Shown: one piece after another, positions 8,200 to 16,800 of the stretch | Numbering within the stretch: the first letter of the stretch is position 1 | How the letters are laid out: each line of letters opens with the position of its first letter | Assembly (NCBI GenBank): GCA_964568355.1 | Contig: CAZMRK010000504.1 | Location: 1 to 31,566, forward strand | Length of the DNA stretch: 31,566 nucleotides | Direction of reading: 5' to 3' | DNA from: JAJPJX01 sp964568355 | GTDB taxonomy: Bacteria > Acidobacteriota > Terriglobia > Bryobacterales > Bryobacteraceae | The notes under the pieces: generated by a model | The model's database searches: none | What the model was told of the DNA's origin: nothing | Seen by the model: the letters and a program-made list of their open reading frames with translations, nothing else | Program-made: the position numbers and the translations under genes

Positions 8200-8739
8200 T
8201 CAGTGCGGCAGGCAGGCGGCGTAAGCCGCGTAGGTCCTCTGATCGAACAGCACAAAGGTCGCTTCTTCAACTTCGCCCGGCTGTTCCAAATGCCGCCGCA
8301 CTTGCTCGATCGCGATCGCGGCCGCCTCTCCGGTGGGATAGCCATAAGCGCCCGTGCTGATGGAGGGGAAGCTGATCCGTTTCACCCCGCGCTCTTCCGC
8401 CAGTTTCAGACACTCGCGATAACAGGATGCCAACTGCTGCGGCTCGCCATGTTCGCCGCCCCGATACACCGGCCCTACCGCATGAAATACGTATTGGGCC
8501 GGCAGTGCGCCGGCCGCGGTGACCACCGCGCTCCCGGTCGGGCAGCGCCCGATCACCTGCCGGATCCGGTCCAGTTCCTGCATGATCGACGGGCCGCCGG
8601 CGCGGTGGATGGCACCGTCCACGCCGCCCCCGCCCATTAGCGAGGAGTTGGCGGCATTGACGATGGCGTCCGCCGGAACTCGCGTGATGTCTCCCACCAT
8701 CAGCCGCAGCAGCTTTCCGGTGGATGCACGCCACTCCAT
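8200..8739 (-). CDS. Macro-domain ADP-ribose hydrolase (MacroD type)
   Basis: A 179-residue single macro domain. MacroD-type enzymes remove ADP-ribose from proteins and hydrolyse O-acetyl-ADP-ribose. The ADP-ribose-binding signatures are intact: GDIT (16-19), the NAANSSLMGGGGVDGAIH loop (28-45) with its catalytic-loop asparagine and aspartate, and the phosphate-binding SISTGAYGYP. The start is the ATG at 8737-8739, five bases after the stop of the RidA-like gene. The frame is open further upstream, but that part overlaps the preceding gene and has no family similarity. Its neighbours indicate cotranscription with a RidA-like protein and a PLP aminotransferase. The substrate in the cell is unknown. 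Confidence 0.92.
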   Translation of the reverse strand: MEWRASTGKLLRLMVGDITRVPADAIVNAANSSLMGGGGVDGAIHRAGGPSIMQELDRIRQVIGRCPTGSAVVTAAGALPAQYVFHAVGPVYRGGEHGEPQQLASCYRECLKLAEERGVKRISFPSISTGAYGYPTGEAAAIAIEQVRRHLEQPGEVEEATFVLFDQRTYAAYAACLPH

Positions 8740-8744
8740 CTCGC

Positions 8745-9497
8745 TTACTCCGAGAGCACCAGCTCTCTCCGCACCCCGCGCAGATCCATTTCGTATTCGA
8801 TGCTCACAATCGGCGGCCGCGCATAGTGCCACTCAATGCCCAGGCGCGAGGCTGTCCCCATCCGCTCCAGCACTTCTTTTTCCAGCAGAGGGCAGATATC
8901 GTGCACCGTGTACACATCGCTGGTCGTCACCTGGGACCAGCCGGCGCCCAGGTCGTGCAAGCGCCCTTCCATCAGGCCCATGACGAAGCGCATCTTCTCC
9001 CGCAGCGCGTCCTGGCCCGTTTCCCCGCGCCGCACGACGTCCTTGGGATCGAGCGACCCTTCGGGTAACTCGCCTGCGCCGGCCACCACAAACGTCTTTC
9101 CGGCATGGCGTGACGGCAGCGTGTAGCTGAACGCGTGCAGTACCGGCTCGGGATAAGGGTGCATCTTTGGCGCCACGTTGGTCCGCGCCACCGGGTTCAG
9201 GCCGTTTTGCAGAATCCCCCAGCCTTCCAGAACTTTGATGTAGGTGGCGTTGAACTCGCCGAAGCCCTGAAAGCTCAGAGCCTCGGGAATCCGCAGCGCC
9301 ATCCCGCACAAAGCCTGCCGCGGACGGCCCAGGGTCTGCAAATGCCGCTCCACCACTTCAAATCCGCGCTTCAGCGGCAGCGCCGGCACCAGCCGCGCAT
9401 ATTCGATCTCGTAGCCGTAGCTGGCTACCACACCGCCGGAATACGGACTAATGCCTTTGATAAATGAATAGTTCCCTCGCGGGTTCTCGATCAGCAA
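8745..9497 (-). CDS. Tandem RidA/YjgF-like protein
   Basis: A 250-residue protein that reads as two RidA-like halves. The C-terminal half (from about residue 130) has strand GKTFVVAGAGE, a helix with MRFVMGLMEGRLHDLGAGW, strand VTTSDVYTVHD, and the end ARPPIVSIEYEMDLRGV. The N-terminal half carries the same order in weaker form: FEVVERHLQTLGR, ALCGMALRIPEALSFQGFGEFNATYIKVL, then NPVARTNV. RidA enzymes hydrolyse reactive enamine/imine intermediates such as 2-aminoacrylate released by PLP enzymes, and the upstream gene encodes a PLP enzyme. The likely start is a TTG at 9495-9497 with AGGAGG about 11 bases upstream. The stop is 5 bases from the macro-domain start. The fold call is by eye, and the activity is inferred. 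Confidence 0.68.
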   Translation of the reverse strand: MLIENPRGNYSFIKGISPYSGGVVASYGYEIEYARLVPALPLKRGFEVVERHLQTLGRPRQALCGMALRIPEALSFQGFGEFNATYIKVLEGWGILQNGLNPVARTNVAPKMHPYPEPVLHAFSYTLPSRHAGKTFVVAGAGELPEGSLDPKDVVRRGETGQDALREKMRFVMGLMEGRLHDLGAGWSQVTTSDVYTVHDICPLLEKEVLERMGTASRLGIEWHYARPPIVSIEYEMDLRGVRRELVLSE

Positions 9498-9519
9498 TCT
9501 GGGTACAGCCTCCTGGAAG

Positions 9520-10773
9520 TTACGCCTCTACCGTGCTGACGGTCCTGGTCCAGAGATTCCGTACCGAGAAGTATTGGGCTACCTTCTGTACTCCGTTGGC
9601 GATCTCTTCCAGGTCCGTGTCCGTGTAGTTCTCGTACACATTCATGGTAATCCAGGAATCGAACGCAGCCTCGGCGACCGGGCAATCGCCCTGGCGGTAC
9701 ACGCGGCCGGTCAGATCGAAAGGATAGCCGCTGCCTGGGAATGCGGAGCGCTTCTGAAACACGTCGTACAGGTAAACCGGCCGGCCGCCTGTGATCAGGT
9801 GAGCCTCGTTCGGAACTCCTTCGGCCGCCAGCGCCTCGGAGAATTCCGTGGAAGTGCATCCCAGAATGCCCTGATCCAGGCGGAACAGATATAGGAAGTA
9901 CGTATGCCGGTGGCCTTCCGGAACGGCTTGCGGCACGATGCCGGGAATCTGCGCCAGCAGCGAGTTCAGCTTGGTCCCCAGGCGATTGCGGGTGTCCACG
10001 ACGCTCTGGACCCGTTCCAGTTGCGCCAGCGCCACGGCTCCCTGCAACTCCGTCATCTGGTAATTGGGCGCCAGGAAAAAGGGATTGCGGATGTTCTCTT
10101 CGCGCTGGTAGCACTTGTCCACCAGCAGGGTGGCCAGGTAGCGCAGCCGGTCGTCGTCTGTCAGCACGATGCCGCCCGATCCGCAACTGATGTGCTTGAA
10201 GTGGTTCAGCGAAAAGGAGCTGATCGGCGTCATGGTGCCTGCCAGCCGGCCTTTATACTCGCAGCAGAATGCCTGCGCGCAGTCTTCCACCACCGGCACG
10301 CCCAGCGCGGTGATTGCATCCACGTCTGCTGCCAGCCCGCTATGGTGTACGGCGACAATTGCGCGCGTGCGGTCCGTCATGTGCGCCTGGACCGATACGG
10401 GATCCAGGTTCAGCGTGTCCGCCTGCACGTCGGCGAACACCGGGATCAGCCCCTGGTAGAGCATCCCGATCACCGTACCCATATCGGTAATCGGCGAGGT
10501 GATCACTTCGCTGCCCGGCGGCAGTTCGAGCGCCGCCAGCGCGATGTGAACCGCCGCTGTACCGCTTGAACAGGCGATACCATAGCGCTTGCCATACATC
10601 CCTGCGAACTTCTTCTGAAACTCGAAAACCTTGGTCCCGAAAAAATAAAACAGCATGTCCGAGTCGATCACTTCGCTCAGATACTGTTTGTCCAGGTCGC
10701 CGTGTCGTTTCCGGGCGGGAAACGGGGTCCGCTTCGCCTTCGGCCCACCATGTAGCGCTAGCGCTTCATCCAT
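9520..10773 (-). CDS. DegT/DnrJ/EryC1/StrS-family PLP aminotransferase
   Basis: A 417-residue aminotransferase-fold enzyme of the DegT/DnrJ/EryC1/StrS family, typically sugar aminotransferases or dehydratases. It starts with LALHGGPKAKRTPFP, a common N-terminus in this family. ACSSGTAAVHIAL binds the cofactor phosphate, VVEDCAQAF contains the PLP-ring aspartate, and FSLNHFKH carries the Schiff-base lysine (K193). The frame extends 10 codons upstream to a TTG, but homology begins at the ATG at 10771-10773, preceded by GGAG about 12 bases away. It is first in a three-gene operon with the RidA-like (22-base gap) and macro-domain genes. No sugar-nucleotide or LPS genes are near, so the substrate cannot be named. 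Confidence 0.9.
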   Translation of the reverse strand: MDEALALHGGPKAKRTPFPARKRHGDLDKQYLSEVIDSDMLFYFFGTKVFEFQKKFAGMYGKRYGIACSSGTAAVHIALAALELPPGSEVITSPITDMGTVIGMLYQGLIPVFADVQADTLNLDPVSVQAHMTDRTRAIVAVHHSGLAADVDAITALGVPVVEDCAQAFCCEYKGRLAGTMTPISSFSLNHFKHISCGSGGIVLTDDDRLRYLATLLVDKCYQREENIRNPFFLAPNYQMTELQGAVALAQLERVQSVVDTRNRLGTKLNSLLAQIPGIVPQAVPEGHRHTYFLYLFRLDQGILGCTSTEFSEALAAEGVPNEAHLITGGRPVYLYDVFQKRSAFPGSGYPFDLTGRVYRQGDCPVAEAAFDSWITMNVYENYTDTDLEEIANGVQKVAQYFSVRNLWTRTVSTVEA

Positions 10774-10843
10774 CGCTATCCGTTCTCCGGTTCGCTCGCT
10801 CAAAGCCCCAGGATCTTAACCAGAAGTGCCTGTTGGTATTGGG

Positions 10844-10852
10844 ATTGTAACA
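10844..10852 (-). promoter_or_regulatory. Candidate extended -10 promoter of the aminotransferase operon
   Basis: The minus strand reads TGTTACAAT, an extended -10 element (TGn plus TACAAT), about 70 bases upstream of the aminotransferase ATG. No clear -35 hexamer is seen, as is common with extended -10 promoters. Confidence 0.38.
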
Positions 10853-10887
10853 CCGGGCGCAGTCGCCGGACGTGCTCGGATCCCGCC

Positions 10888-10925
10888 AAAGTACCAGCCG
10901 GAAGTCACAGAAGTTTTGGTACTTT
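10888..10925. repeat. 9-bp perfect inverted repeat in divergent intergenic region
   Basis: AAAGTACCA (10888-10896) and TGGTACTTT (10917-10925) are exact reverse complements separated by 20 bases. Flanking CGCC and GGCG can extend the pairing past a two-base bulge. It lies between the divergent aminotransferase operon and the TIM-barrel gene, in the longest gene-free stretch (10774-11074). It could be a regulator's operator or an RNA hairpin in a long leader. The sequence does not decide between these. Confidence 0.55.
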
Positions 10926-11074
10926 CGGGCGCTTTTCCCGGGGCGCGGGTAACCCGTTCTGCGGAAGCCTCGTCCTCCCTCCTGTAGCGCTCCCTCCCGG
11001 CGGACCGGCTTCTTGCCGTCTCCGGCGCAACGATGACGGAGCGATTTCAGCCCTGGGCTGTTAGGATAAGAACC

Positions 11075-11998
11075 ATGACCAGACGGCAACTTCTGGCCGC
11101 GGGCGGATTTTCGGTGGCGCCGCTGTGGGCCAGGCGGCGCATTGATCGATCCCGCATCAGCGCCATCACCGACGAAATTGGAAAAACCGCCGCAGACGCC
11201 ATCTCGTTCGCCCGCCAGTACGGCCTCCAGTGGGTCGAACTCCGCTCCGTCCCAGAAACCAGAAAAGACTACTCCCTGCTTCCGGAAGCCGAGATCAGAG
11301 CCACTGCCGCGGCTCTTTCCGCCAATGGTCTGCGCGTCTCGTTCCTCAACACCGGCCTGCTGAAGTTTGCCTGGCCCGATACCGAGCCGCTCCGGCGCCG
11401 CCCCGAATCCGCCGAAGCCCGGGCCGCCCGCCTGGCTTCCGAAAAAGCCCGCTTCGACCGGCGCATGGAGGACCTGAAGCGCACCATCGCCAATGCCCAC
11501 ATTCTGGGTGTCTCGAAAATTCGCGTCTTTACCGGCTCTCGCGTAGCCAATCCGGCGTCGCTCTACCCGCGCATTGTCGATATCCTGGGGGAGATGGCCT
11601 TCGTGGCGGAAAAGGAAAAGGTCCACCTGCTGGTGGAAAACGAAGGCTCGTGCAATATCGCCACCTCCGCCGAACTGGCCGATTTGCTCAAGCTGCTGCC
11701 CTCGCCGGCCTTCGGAATCAACTGGGATCCGCAAAACGCCCTCTCCTACAAAGAGGTTCCCTTCCCGGACGGCTATGCCCGCCTGCCCAAAAAGCGCATC
11801 CTGAACGTTCAGATCAAGGGCAAAGGCGTGATGCCGGAAAGCCCCGAGCGGCTGGACTGGAAGGCCATCTTCCAGGCCCTCCAGCGGGACGGCTATCGCG
11901 GCGAAATCGGCCTCGAAACCCACATCTTCGATGGCACGCTGATCGCCGCGGCTCACACCTCGATGAAGGAGATTTTGCGCATTACCGGCGAGTTGTAG
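11075..11998 (+). CDS. Tat-exported sugar isomerase/epimerase-like TIM-barrel protein
   Basis: A 307-residue xylose-isomerase-like TIM-barrel (AP-endonuclease-2 fold) protein, the group that includes sugar phosphate isomerases and epimerases. It begins with a twin-arginine signal (MTRRQLLAAGGFSVAP), so it is probably exported folded. Barrel strands carry likely metal and substrate ligands: ISAITDEIG, WVELR, LLVENEG, GINWDPQN, NVQIKGK and IGLETHI. The start is the ATG at 11075 with AGGATAAG just upstream. An earlier in-frame ATG (11033) would put 14 residues before the twin arginines and has no ribosome-binding site. The gene is divergent from the aminotransferase operon and 12 bases from the next gene. 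Substrate unknown. Confidence 0.85.
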   Translation: MTRRQLLAAGGFSVAPLWARRRIDRSRISAITDEIGKTAADAISFARQYGLQWVELRSVPETRKDYSLLPEAEIRATAAALSANGLRVSFLNTGLLKFAWPDTEPLRRRPESAEARAARLASEKARFDRRMEDLKRTIANAHILGVSKIRVFTGSRVANPASLYPRIVDILGEMAFVAEKEKVHLLVENEGSCNIATSAELADLLKLLPSPAFGINWDPQNALSYKEVPFPDGYARLPKKRILNVQIKGKGVMPESPERLDWKAIFQALQRDGYRGEIGLETHIFDGTLIAAAHTSMKEILRITGEL

Positions 11999-12010
11999 GA
12001 TCCGTGGACC

Positions 12011-12511
12011 ATGAAGATCGCCATTAACAGACATCTCGCCACCATGTTCGGTGTCGGGATCCTCGTCGTCCTGGTTGGCATCGGCGTGGTGTTGTTCGTC
12101 TCCCGTGGATCCCATATCGAACTGAAGGGATCCATCCTCAAAGTCCGCACGCAGGCGCTCGACGAGGCCAATTCGGTCGCCGTGGTCGATTTTCGCTTCG
12201 TCAATCCCTCGAACTATCCCTTCGTGGTGCGGAGCGTCACCGTGTCGATTCAGGATGCCGCCGGCAAACCCTACGAAGGCAACGAAGTCTCCGATGTGGA
12301 TGCCAAACGGCTGTTTCAGTATTATCCGCTGCTCGGTCAGAAGTACAACGAGTCGCTTCTGATGCGCGACCGGATCAAGGCCCGCGACACGCAGGACCGC
12401 ATGATCGCCGTCAGTTTCCCGCTTCCTGTCAAGCAACTGGATGCCCGCAAACAACTGAGCGTCCGCATTGAGGATGTCGATGGCCCGGTATCGGAACTGG
12501 TGGAAAAGTAG
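12011..12511 (+). CDS. Membrane-anchored LEA14-like hypothetical protein
   Basis: A 166-residue protein with one N-terminal membrane segment (about residues 10-31, FGVGILVVLVGIGVVLFV) and a soluble beta-rich domain facing the periplasm. The domain has VAVVDFRFVNPSNYPFVVRSVTVSIQDAAG, in which the alternation of strands and the N-P-S-N-Y-P turn resemble the LEA14/WHy fold. This resemblance is weak and by eye. No catalytic residues are evident. The start of the next gene lies inside its last 11 codons, so the two are translationally linked. Function unknown; a structural envelope role is a guess. Confidence 0.7.
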   Translation: MKIAINRHLATMFGVGILVVLVGIGVVLFVSRGSHIELKGSILKVRTQALDEANSVAVVDFRFVNPSNYPFVVRSVTVSIQDAAGKPYEGNEVSDVDAKRLFQYYPLLGQKYNESLLMRDRIKARDTQDRMIAVSFPLPVKQLDARKQLSVRIEDVDGPVSELVEK

Positions 12512-13694
12512 CCTTCTGCTGGCCTGCATCGTCCCTGCGCTGGCCGTCCAGGTCCCGGCCGGCACGGAGCTCAAGATTCGCCTCAAAACCAAGGTGTCGA
12601 GCAACACCTCGAAAGCCAAGGACCCCGTAGAGGCCGTCCTGCTTGAGCCGGTCCTGGTGAATGGTGCCTTCGCCCTCACGCCTGGCACTACCCTGCGCGG
12701 CACGGTGCAGGAGGCCAAGGCCTCCACCGCCACCGAACGTGCTGCTCTCCGGTTGAGCTTCAGCGAACTCGACCTCGCTGGAAAAAAGGTCAAACTCGCC
12801 TCCCAGCTCTATGGAGTCGATAACGCCCGCGAACAGATCACCGAGGATGGCAAAATTCTGGGCATTCTTTCGAGCGAAACCATCTCGGGCGAGCTCGATC
12901 AGCAGCTCGGCAAAATCGGCGACAAATACTCCGGCCTGGCCGGCATTCTCGGAGCCGCCAAGGGAGCTTTCATGAAATCGGCCGAGACCGATATCGTGTA
13001 TGAGCCCGGCGTCGAAATGGCCCTCAAGCTGACTCAGCCCCTCCAGCTCTCTCAAACCGCTCCGCCCGGTCCCGAGGCCCACTTGCAGGCCATCCCGGAT
13101 CAGGAGGCGCTGATCGTCACCGTCAATCGCCAGCCGTTCCAAACGCGCGCGCAGAGCCCCCCTAAGCCCTCGGACATGACCAACCTGATGTTCATCGGCT
13201 CTCTGGAACAGGTGCGCGCCACCTTCGTGGCCGCCGGTTGGAGCGAGGCTGCGGCGCTCAGTACGCAGTCCAAGCTCGAAACCTTCCGCGCCATCGCGGA
13301 ACTGCGCGGCTATAAGGAAGCGCCCGTTTCCATCCTGATGCTGGACAACCGCCCGCCCGACCTGGTCTTCGAAAAACAGAACAATACCTTCGCCCAGCGC
13401 CACCACCTGCGCATCTGGAGCCGTCCCGATACCTTCCAGGGCAAGGCGGTCTGGGTCTGTGCGGCCACGCACGACACCGGCATCGAGTTCTCCGAGCGCG
13501 ACCATACCTTTATCCACAAGATCGATCCCCAGATTGACCGCGAGCGCGCCAAGGTCGTCAGCGACCTGCTACTCACCGGCAACGTGCTCTCCCTCGCCGC
13601 CGTCGACCGCCCTGAGGTCCCTCGCGAAAGCCAGAATGCCACCGGCGATAAGCTCCTTACCGATGGCCAGATGGCTGTGATCATTTTGAAATAA
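12480..13694 (+). CDS. Secreted TrbI-like/LssY C-terminal domain protein
   Basis: A 404-residue exported protein. A signal peptide (hydrophobic SSLLLACIVPALAVQ) is followed by a beta-rich domain with VPAGTELKIRLKTKVSS, LTPGTTLRGTVQEAK and similar strands, recalling TrbI/conjugal-transfer-like barrels. The C-terminal half is an LssY_C domain: MFIGSLEQVRATFVAAGW, PDLVFEKQ, HHLRIW, VWVCAATHDTGIEFS, THKIDPQIDRER-like (IHKIDPQIDRER) and a terminal LLTGNV. LssY_C is found in phosphatase-linked membrane proteins, but its own role is unclear. The likely start is the ATG at 12480 with GAGG 6 bases upstream. ATG 12474 and TTG 12468 are possible. The gene overlaps the LEA14-like gene by 32 bases. Confidence 0.8.
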   Translation: MARYRNWWKSSLLLACIVPALAVQVPAGTELKIRLKTKVSSNTSKAKDPVEAVLLEPVLVNGAFALTPGTTLRGTVQEAKASTATERAALRLSFSELDLAGKKVKLASQLYGVDNAREQITEDGKILGILSSETISGELDQQLGKIGDKYSGLAGILGAAKGAFMKSAETDIVYEPGVEMALKLTQPLQLSQTAPPGPEAHLQAIPDQEALIVTVNRQPFQTRAQSPPKPSDMTNLMFIGSLEQVRATFVAAGWSEAAALSTQSKLETFRAIAELRGYKEAPVSILMLDNRPPDLVFEKQNNTFAQRHHLRIWSRPDTFQGKAVWVCAATHDTGIEFSERDHTFIHKIDPQIDRERAKVVSDLLLTGNVLSLAAVDRPEVPRESQNATGDKLLTDGQMAVIILK

Positions 13695-13710
13695 TTCACC
13701 CCGGTGAATT
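13693..13710. terminator. Palindrome after the LssY_C gene, possible terminator
   Basis: AATTCACC and GGTGAATT are perfect arms around a two-base centre. As RNA this gives a 7-bp stem with a 4-base loop directly at the LssY_C stop codon. No U tract follows, so it could be an operator for the TonB receptor gene instead. Confidence 0.4.
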
Positions 13711-13725
13711 CCCCAGGGTGCGTCT

Positions 13726-13749
13726 TCTCGTGCACTAACTTTCACGAGA
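13726..13749 (+). other. Leader hairpin upstream of the TonB receptor gene
   Basis: TCTCGTG (13726-13732) and CACGAGA (13743-13749) form a 7-bp stem with a 10-base loop, 54 bases before the receptor start. No known riboswitch is recognised. It may be a second part of a termination or attenuation structure with the palindrome at 13693-13710. Confidence 0.35.
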
Positions 13750-13803
13750 TAGTCACTGATCTGTAACTCTCCCTCCAGTACCTTGGGACAACAAACGATT
13801 TTT

Positions 13804-16800
13804 ATGTCAGGGTCAAAAATTCTCAGAACGTTATTTGTGTGTCTTGCCGCGGCTCCGTTTGCCGTGGCGCAAACGGATGCGGGGCGCATCGCCGGTAATA
13901 TCACCGATCTCAATGGGGCGGCCGTACCAAATGCCCGCGTCGTGGTGAAAAATGACAGCACCGGCGCCGAACGCTCCACCGTCACCAACGATCGGGGAGA
14001 CTACATCGTCTCCAACCTTCTCCCTGCGGTCTATACCATCACTGCTTCCAGCAGCGGCCTCGGGCCAACCGAATACACGGAGATCCACTTGGGAGTGGGT
14101 CAGGCTCGCACGCTGAATATCGTGCTCAAGCCCGCGGCCTTGCAGCAGGAAGTCACCGTCTCCGGCGGCGAGTTGGCGGTTGTGGATATGAGCTCCGCCC
14201 GCATCGGCGTCAATGTCAGCTCGCGCGAGGTCAGCAACCTGCCGCTCAACGGACGCCAGTTGTCCCAGTTGTATCTGATGGCGCCCGGCGCCGTAAATGT
14301 CGGTAGCGGCACGTTCGATGATATCCGCTTCAGCGGCCGGTCCAACCAGGAGAATGCGCTCCGCTTCGATGGCGTCGAGGGCAGCTCCATCGTGGATAGC
14401 AGTCCCGGCAACCTCAACGGTGAGATTTCTTCCCAGTTCCGCCTGCAGACCAGCCTGGAAAACGTGCAGGAATTTCGCGTCGAATCCAACAATTACCCGG
14501 CCGAATACGGAACCGGAACCGGCGGCCAGATCAGCGTCATCACCAAGTCCGGCAGCAACGAGTTTCACGGCTCCGCCTTTGAATATCTGCGCAACAACGC
14601 GCTCGACGCCCGCAATTTCTTCGACACCACCAAGGGCAAAATGCGCTTGAATCAGTTCGGCGGGTCGGTCGGTGGCCCCATCGCCAAGGATAAGCTGTTC
14701 TTTTTTGCCAGCTTTGAGGGCTTGCGCCAGCGCGTCGGCATCCCCTTCGTCGAGACCACTCCGAGCGCCGCGGCGCGAGCTCGTGCCGTGCCCTCCATCC
14801 AGCCCCTGCTGGCTGCCTTTCCCGTGGGCCAGGCGCCTTCCGCCAGCCCGGATTACGACGTCGTTAGCGTGACCGGCCGCTCCGACGTCAACGAGCACTC
14901 CGGCGGCATCCGCTTCGACTACAATCTCTCCCCGAAATACCGCCTCTACGCCCGCTATTTCCGCGATACCGGCGATTTCTTTGCCCACCAGAACTCCACA
15001 CTGAGCGCCTATACCGTAACCGCCGTGCCGCAGAACGGGGTCATAAACTTCGAGCAGACGCTCTCCGCCACCACCATCAACGAGACCAAGATCGGCCTGA
15101 ATGCCGCCAAAACGCGCATCAACGGCATCCCGCCGGTCGTGCCCGGCTTGGATCTCAACGGTGTGGCTCTGAATATCACTGGCAGCGTGGCCCTCTCCGG
15201 AATTGCCGGGCAGGCCGGTTCGGCCGGCGTCGCCATCCCTACCGGACTGGTGCGCGCCAACAGCGCTACCAACGGACGTGGCCAGCCCTATACCAACTAC
15301 TCCATCTCCTTCATCGACAACCTGAGCCGGATGCAGGGCAACCACAATATGAAGTTCGGCGTCGAAGTCCGCCCGATCCGTATGTACACCGATCGTCAGG
15401 GAGGAACCACCTACACGTTCTCCAATCTCGATAACTTCCTGCTGAACCGGCCCTCGAGCATCCAGTACCTGGGTGATGTCAGCCAGGGCAGCCCGTTCGA
15501 TCCCAATAACTCCCCCGGCATTCGCCAGCTCGATCAGGTCTACTACATCGGCTACGCCCAGGACGAGTGGAAGATCAAGCCCAACCTGACCCTCAACTAC
15601 GGCCTGCGCTACGAATACTATGGCGTCCTCCACGAATCCAAGAACCGCGCCGTGCTCTTCCAGGCGCTTACCGGCCAACTTCTGTCGCCCGATAGCCAGT
15701 GGTACGATAGCTCCACCCGGAACTTCGGTCCGCGCGTGGCCTTGAGCTGGTCTCCCCGCCGCTTCTCCGACAAGACCGTCTTCCGCATCGGCGCCGGCTA
15801 TTACTACGGCCCCGGCCAGACCGAGGACCAGTTGCAGCCCGCCGAAAGTGATCGCATCTCCACCAACATTACTTCCGGCCCGCTGCTGGTCTATCCGCTC
15901 GACGTGGCGACCGTGCGCTCGACCTACGACGTCAACAACCCGAACCTGCAGTTCCAGCCTCGCGCCTATGCCCCCGGCTACCACATCCCCGAGCGCATCC
16001 TTCAGTACACCGCCTCCGTCCAGCAGCAGTTGCCCGGCAATGCCGTGCTGACCGTGGCTTATGTGGGCAGCCAGGGCCGCAACCTGTTCTTGCGCAGCAT
16101 CACCAACAAAATCGTCAGCGTGGATACCGATCCGAAGACCGGAGCCGCCATCATCAACCGTGAGTTCGGCAATCGCTTCGCCGAAATCGACTACAAGACC
16201 AGCGGCGGCACCTCCCACTACAACGCCTTGCAGACCTCGCTGAACCGGCGTTTCTCCCGGGGCCTGACCCTCGCCGCCCAGTACAACTGGTCTCACGATA
16301 TCGGCAACAGCGGCGGCTCCAACGAGGCCCGCACCGCCGCCAACAACTACGATTTCGGCGCCGACTACGGCAACAACACCTTCGATGTCCGCCACACCTT
16401 CAATCTCAGCGCTCTCTACGAACTGCCCTACGGCAAAGGCCGCCGGTACGGCAGCCAGATCGGTTCCCTGGCCGACGCTGTGCTGGGCGGCTGGCAGGTC
16501 GGCGGCCTGGTCAACGCCCGCTCCGGCCTGCCCGTAGAGGTGCTCATCACCCGTCCCGACGTCGTCTACCGCGACAACCGCAACGGCACCTACGTCAGTT
16601 CCCCGATTGTCAGCGCCGACGGCACTGTCTACACCACTGCCGTGATCAACGTTCCCGGCGGCGGCAATAGCCGCAACGTCCGCCGGCCCGATGTGGTTCC
16701 CGGCGTCAATCCCTATCTGAACAACGACCGCTCGCTCATCAACCCGGCAGCCTTCGCCATCCCTGCCCCCGGCACCTTCGGCAACCTGGGGCGCGACGCC

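Noticed and set aside
10766..12793. 675-codon minus-strand frame across the TIM-barrel and LEA14-like genes
   Set aside because: It is antisense to two supported genes and crosses their intergenic region; no motif supports it.
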